Virus record (IMG/VR): IMGVR_UViG_3300035180_001452 | Coordinates: 1 to 64,000 of that record | DNA: 64,000 bases | From: a virus | Direction: 5' to 3' (one strand) | In this document: positions 60,195 through 64,000 of the stretch, in pieces | How positions within the stretch are numbered: the first letter of the stretch is position 1 | Layout of the letters: the number at the start of each line of letters is the position of its first letter | Position numbers and translations under genes: made by a program | The notes under the pieces: model-generated | Databases searched by the model: none | What the model was told of the DNA's origin: nothing | The model's input: only the letters and a program-made list of their open reading frames with translations

Positions 60195-60989
60195 TTAGGC
60201 GGGAATCCTATCTCCAGCAGAATCGTTCCAAGACGTATTAGGATCGTTTGGATTGAGAATACTATCAAGAGGACTTACCGCTCTTGCTACAAACGTAAAT
60301 GCAGCTTCTGAGTTTAGATCGTCTAGAGTATACCCCCATCCTTCATTAACGAGCTGTACATTATGGATAGCAGTATATGCTACCTGTCCTAGCTCATTTA
60401 CCATTGTTATGGTAACATCGAATGGAGGAACCTGGTCAGAGTATCTTACTCTTCGAGTAGCAACTAAGGCGTAGGTTTCAGCAAGCTCTCTAGCAATTGC
60501 ATTATATATTCCTGCATCATCAGTTAGAGATACCCTTGTAGAATTTACATTGCCACCTGCTCCAAACTGAGAAGCTAGGCTCTGAACATTGACGGTCTGA
60601 GACTGTAGGTTATTTAGTTTTATATTATTAGGAATTTGAAAATAGTCTATGTCACCAATAAAGTTAACATTCTGGTCTAGTAACTTAGACATCTTCAAGA
60701 TAGCATGCTTATCGAACTGAGTGAATACAAGGTTACCGGCTATAGCGCGCTTACCTTTAACAAAGGCCTTTGGGTTAGGATCTCCCATTACAAAGACAGG
60801 CATTACCTCTCTAGTAATGGAAACCGTAATACCCTGTAAGCTAGCCACTCTCTTGTGCCCCATATAAGCAACAATGTCTGCACCAGAGAATGCACTAAAC
60901 GTCTTCTCAGCCTCCTCAAAAGATTGCTTAGCTTTAGGATTGTTCTGAATGGTATTATAAATTGAGCCACCAGCTCCGATCTGTCCCAT
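60195..60989 (-). CDS. Tail tube protein, 264 aa
   Basis: Follows the sheath gene by 13 bases, as expected. Contains FSGADIVAYMGHKRVASLQGITVSITREVMPVFVMGDPNPKAFVKGKRAIAGNLVFTQFD and, near the C-terminus, PPFDVTITMVNELGQVAYTAIHNVQLVNEGWGYTLDDLNSEAAFTFVARAVSPLD, the beta-strand pattern of myovirus tube proteins (gp19/XkdM-like). It forms hexameric rings inside the sheath. A strong AAAAGGAGATAAAAT precedes ATG 60989, consistent with high expression, and a good terminator follows. Two paralogues lie downstream. Confidence 0.82.
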   Translation of the reverse strand: MGQIGAGGSIYNTIQNNPKAKQSFEEAEKTFSAFSGADIVAYMGHKRVASLQGITVSITREVMPVFVMGDPNPKAFVKGKRAIAGNLVFTQFDKHAILKMSKLLDQNVNFIGDIDYFQIPNNIKLNNLQSQTVNVQSLASQFGAGGNVNSTRVSLTDDAGIYNAIARELAETYALVATRRVRYSDQVPPFDVTITMVNELGQVAYTAIHNVQLVNEGWGYTLDDLNSEAAFTFVARAVSPLDSILNPNDPNTSWNDSAGDRIPA

Positions 60990-61002
60990 ATTTTATCTCC
61001 TT

Positions 61003-62697
61003 TTAAGCCGTTATGTTAACAACGACCTTTACGTACTTAATCTGAAGAGCCGGTCTTAAGAACAGAGTAACTGTAATCTGTCCTAGAAGAGTTTCTACTG
61101 GGTCGGAACTAATAGAGAACTTAAAGCCATTCCCGTCTCCTCCAAGCAGAGCTCCTGCATCAACTAGTCTTTGTAAGGCAGAGCCTAGCTGAGTACGCAT
61201 AGCCGTTCTCGCTTCAATACTGTTAGGCTCTCCAATGAATGGATACATAACAGCCTTAGTCATAACAGCAGCAAGATTAGCGATTCTGAGAACCTGTAGA
61301 GTTCTAAAGTCAGAGGTTCTTGCAGAACAGGTATTATCTGCTACGACAACAGGTCTGTTAACAACATTATTTGTCTTAAATGTTACATAAGCAGCCTGTC
61401 CATAGTCACCTGTAGAATCGTCTCTACCAATACCCTGGTTAAGTAGCTCATGAATGGTCTTTGTAAAGTTACCATTAAGAAGCTTAACTGTACCTAAGGC
61501 CTTATTAGTTGTAGCAGACTGAGAAGGAAGATTTGTTATCATTCCTGCGTATACTGCGGCACCATTTTCAATATAGTACCCAATCTCTTTCTGGGTAAGA
61601 ATTAAATCAGGCCCCGCAACAACACTAATAAATCTACCAATATCTACAGGTGCGGTCTCGTCTGGATCATTATAGTAAAATCCCTGATTCATAAAGTACC
61701 CGAACTTAAGCTGCTTAGAGTTAGCATCATAGTACCCAGACGTAGTGCTTAGTAGAGAAGCCTGTGCATAAGCAGCTAAGTCAGCAGGGCTCTTAAGACC
61801 AGTTGGTCGTAGTCCTATAACACCGTGGCATGGACTAGTTTCCTTGCTTACTGTGTATAGGAACTTAGCAAAGTCCTGTGCTACAGTAGTAGTAGTATTT
61901 CCTTGGACAGCCTCATCATCCGCATAAATACCTACTAATACTGCTACATCAAACTCAGTAGTAGCGAGGGTATCAAACGTACCAAATGGCTGTGTTAGAA
62001 GCGTATAGTATCCGTTCTTGCTAGATGCAAAGTCTTCACCAGCAGCAGAGGTACCGTTTGTTCCAGCTACAGTGCCAGATAGCGCAACTGTACCAGACTT
62101 AATACTACTAGCTGGGCTAGTTACATTAGCTGCAGGTATAGTCATTACGATACTTCTGTTTCTATTATCATTGTTGATAGTAGATACAACATCTCCTAGA
62201 GTTTTAGTTGTATCAAATGCCCAGGAGATAGTACCTCCCTTGCTAGTAGGCTGATTAAGAGTAATTGTACATCCAGTAGCGCCTGTGGTAGCAACAGCAG
62301 TAACCGAGTTATATACTCGACCTGGGTTAGCAGCAATAATATTAATTACAGTCTGCCAAGCTCCAGTAACCTGAGCTGTTTTACCTCCGACTCTAACACA
62401 AATGATATTACCACCACCACCCTGTAAAGCCTCATTTACTGCTTTAGTAAGGTTGTTATCCGCATATGCACCATCTGCGGTTCCCGTCTGGGGATTGATA
62501 TAATCACCAGTATAGGTTAGTGGACCAAAAATGTCCTCAGCGTCCGAAAGATTTCTAATGAATATTGGCGAGTTAACAGGACCATCAAGAGCATTACCAA
62601 TAATCAGTAGCCTTTCAGTAACAGGAATCATAACAGCAGGAACTAGCCCACCATCCCTATAAGTAAAGATAACCCCCGGTAGTTTTTGATTTGCCAT
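61003..62697 (-). CDS. Contractile tail sheath protein, 564 aa
   Basis: Begins LPGVIFTYRDGGLVPAV...RLLIIGNALDGPVN, the typical sheath N-terminus ('P-G-V-Y...G...G-x-A...GPxNxP...'), with ALQGGGGNIICVRVGG as the first domain end. The C-terminal domain 'DFRTLQVLRIANLAAVMTKAVMYPFIGEPNSIEARTAMRTQLGSALQRLVDAGALLGG' and the final strand 'QIKYVKVVVNI' match the conserved sheath core that links neighbouring rings. It defines the phage as contractile-tailed. GGAGGAAATAGTT precedes ATG 62697. Confidence 0.92.
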   Translation of the reverse strand: MANQKLPGVIFTYRDGGLVPAVMIPVTERLLIIGNALDGPVNSPIFIRNLSDAEDIFGPLTYTGDYINPQTGTADGAYADNNLTKAVNEALQGGGGNIICVRVGGKTAQVTGAWQTVINIIAANPGRVYNSVTAVATTGATGCTITLNQPTSKGGTISWAFDTTKTLGDVVSTINNDNRNRSIVMTIPAANVTSPASSIKSGTVALSGTVAGTNGTSAAGEDFASSKNGYYTLLTQPFGTFDTLATTEFDVAVLVGIYADDEAVQGNTTTTVAQDFAKFLYTVSKETSPCHGVIGLRPTGLKSPADLAAYAQASLLSTTSGYYDANSKQLKFGYFMNQGFYYNDPDETAPVDIGRFISVVAGPDLILTQKEIGYYIENGAAVYAGMITNLPSQSATTNKALGTVKLLNGNFTKTIHELLNQGIGRDDSTGDYGQAAYVTFKTNNVVNRPVVVADNTCSARTSDFRTLQVLRIANLAAVMTKAVMYPFIGEPNSIEARTAMRTQLGSALQRLVDAGALLGGDGNGFKFSISSDPVETLLGQITVTLFLRPALQIKYVKVVVNITA

Positions 62698-62730
62698 AAC
62701 TATTTCCTCCAGTCAGTTGAAGGTAGTCCT

Positions 62731-63645
62731 TTATGTAGGACTAGTCTTTGTAGCAGGAAACTTGAGTCCTATATCTCTATAGAAGTAAGTCACATAATAC
62801 ACCTCTCCAGGTAGTGGATGTTTTCCTCGTGGCAGCCATTCTATATACGAGGCACCATCCGGTATAGATAGAGTAATCTTAAAATCAACCCCTTCTAAGT
62901 ATTGAGTACCGGAAGATGATATACTACTGTACTCAAGTTTGTACTCTTTGGTAATAGACCATACACTAGATATCCAGTTCTTAGCCAGTCTATCTTTAGT
63001 AAGAACATCGCTTCTAACTACTGACTCGTTCTCAACCATATGGTTTGCTTCTATCCCAAGTTGTGTCCATATGGACTGGATAATTGGTACGGACTTAACG
63101 AATTTCCTCTCAAGAATACATCTAAAGCGTAGAGTTCTTTTGTATATTTCTTGAGATACAGCTCTTTCTAGCTCTTTATCTACTAGCTGCTCATCAAATA
63201 TCCATTCACTTACTCCTAGCTCTCTTAGTATAGGAGTTATGTGAAACATGAGTTCATCGAACTCTTCAGTTAGATCATTAGTAGACTCGTTATCTATATC
63301 ATAAATATCGAACTGATATATTATTGTCATCCACTGAGCGTATTGATCATAAGTTATAGTAGGATCTTCTTCGTCTGGAACAGTTCCTCTTAGCCTAGGC
63401 TTATTGATTTCTAGACCATCTCTACCAGGAACTCTTCTATATATACTCCATACTATAGTAGGCGTACCTACATTTTCTCGTGGGTGGGATTGTGTGAATA
63501 CAACTCCCTTATCTGCCCAGTTAGCTTCTATTAGGTCCCATATAGCTATAGGTAGACTATATGGAGTTAGCGGTAAATGCTTATTAAGGTCAAAGTGCAG
63601 TTCTACATTGGCCGATGAACTTAATATATTGGTTATATTAGGCAT
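62731..63645 (-). CDS. Tail completion/neck-type protein, 304 aa
   Basis: Encoded directly before the sheath. Mixed alpha/beta; the region TITYDQYAQWMTIIYQFDIYDIDNESTNDLTEEFDELMFHITPILRELG has the layout of tail terminator/neck proteins that handle the end of the tube ('w...i..f.i...s...a..l...l...l'). The C-terminal half 'GTQYLEGVDFKITLSIPDGASYIEWLPRGKHPLPGEVYYVTYFYRD' is a small beta domain similar to those in fibre/neck proteins. ATG 63645 overlaps the TAA of the preceding gene by eight bases; AGGAGG precedes it. The assignment rests on position and general pattern. Confidence 0.55.
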   Translation of the reverse strand: MPNITNILSSSANVELHFDLNKHLPLTPYSLPIAIWDLIEANWADKGVVFTQSHPRENVGTPTIVWSIYRRVPGRDGLEINKPRLRGTVPDEEDPTITYDQYAQWMTIIYQFDIYDIDNESTNDLTEEFDELMFHITPILRELGVSEWIFDEQLVDKELERAVSQEIYKRTLRFRCILERKFVKSVPIIQSIWTQLGIEANHMVENESVVRSDVLTKDRLAKNWISSVWSITKEYKLEYSSISSSGTQYLEGVDFKITLSIPDGASYIEWLPRGKHPLPGEVYYVTYFYRDIGLKFPATKTSPT

Positions 63646-64000
63646 TCTCTGGCCTCCTGCTTATTAAGTTCATCTGTATGTATTGAGTTTCGCCATATAC
63701 TATAACATACACAGTTATAATTATATAGTAAGTCCCTATCTCGCATGTATATTGTATATCTCTAACATTGTCTAAATCTTCTAGAGCTTCACCAGTGATA
63801 TCATATACTCTATCAGGCAGTATTCCCTGCTCCCCTATAATGTACTCAAAAGCTGATCCTATTCTATTAGCTATATCTATTTTTACTTTAGTTATTAGAG
63901 GATTCTCTCCATTAGTTGGACAGCTTCTCCATGGAGAAAGATTACTAATAATGTACTTATTAAATACACAGTACTTATTCCCAAGAGAGTGCAGCTGATC
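63638..64000 (-). CDS. Partial tail/neck protein, 5' end beyond window
   Basis: A 120-codon open frame entering from the right edge (first full codon at 64000) and ending at TAA 63640-63638. Visible sequence includes ANRIGSAFEYIIGEQGILPDRVYDITGEALEDL and strands TYYIIITVYVIVYGE, ending LISRRPENA. No family recognised. Its eight-base overlap with the next start (ATGCCTAA) shows translational coupling with the tail-completion gene, so a neck or head-tail joining protein is a fair guess. Confidence 0.65.
   Translation of the reverse strand, partial: DQLHSLGNKYCVFNKYIISNLSPWRSCPTNGENPLITKVKIDIANRIGSAFEYIIGEQGILPDRVYDITGEALEDLDNVRDIQYTCEIGTYYIIITVYVIVYGETQYIQMNLISRRPENA

Overview
This window is a long, one-directional late gene block from the tail of a large contractile-tailed bacteriophage (myovirus morphology, probably jumbo-class given three single proteins of 2,259 to 2,783 residues). 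Every gene I can support is on the minus strand, so transcription runs from position 64000 down to 1. The sequence is roughly 40% G+C by eye, tightly packed, uses the standard code with TAA, TAG and TGA stops, and has mostly clear AGGAG-type ribosome binding sites. No tRNA, rRNA, CRISPR array or replication gene was seen. The host cannot be named from the sequence.

In order of transcription: (1) 64000-61003, neck/tail-completion candidates and the tail sheath; (2) 60989-57518, three tail-tube-fold paralogues, interrupted by a papain-family cysteine protease that has its own terminator and promoter-like element; (3) 57484-56159, two small proteins in the tail-assembly-chaperone position that share a repeated AGxPTxLA motif; (4) 56153-37912, giant proteins: a 2,259-residue protein with an intein and a degenerate staphylococcal-nuclease-like domain, a GT9-like protein and three tiny genes, then a 2,604-residue protein carrying a complete DnaQ-type (DEDDh) exonuclease signature, and a 580-residue partner; (5) 37922-21360, the baseplate: a 2,783-residue hub with a lytic transglycosylase domain, an intein in the hub fold and a C-terminal NlpC/P60 peptidase, then an OB-fold spike-like protein, a gp25-like wedge, an intein-split GT4-type glycosyltransferase with a SEC-C zinc tail, baseplate J (gp47-like), a separate amidase and a gpI-like protein; (6) 21303-1, a second gpI-like paralogue and large Ser/Thr/Gly-rich beta proteins (adsorption apparatus, several with carbohydrate-binding-like folds), ending in a fibre gene built of dozens of near-identical 42-bp units that runs off the left edge.

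Together the genes describe tail assembly (sheath, tube, chaperones, tape-measure-like giants), cell-wall penetration (three peptidoglycan hydrolase domains), and host recognition. The unusual layer is enzymatic: an exonuclease-like domain and a pseudo-nuclease inside giant tail-operon proteins, a papain-like protease next to the tube genes, two glycosyltransferase-like genes beside Thr/Ser-rich fibres, and three separate inteins within 28 kb. Four intergenic gaps share an extended -10-like element (TNTGCYATAATA), suggesting sub-operon promoters.
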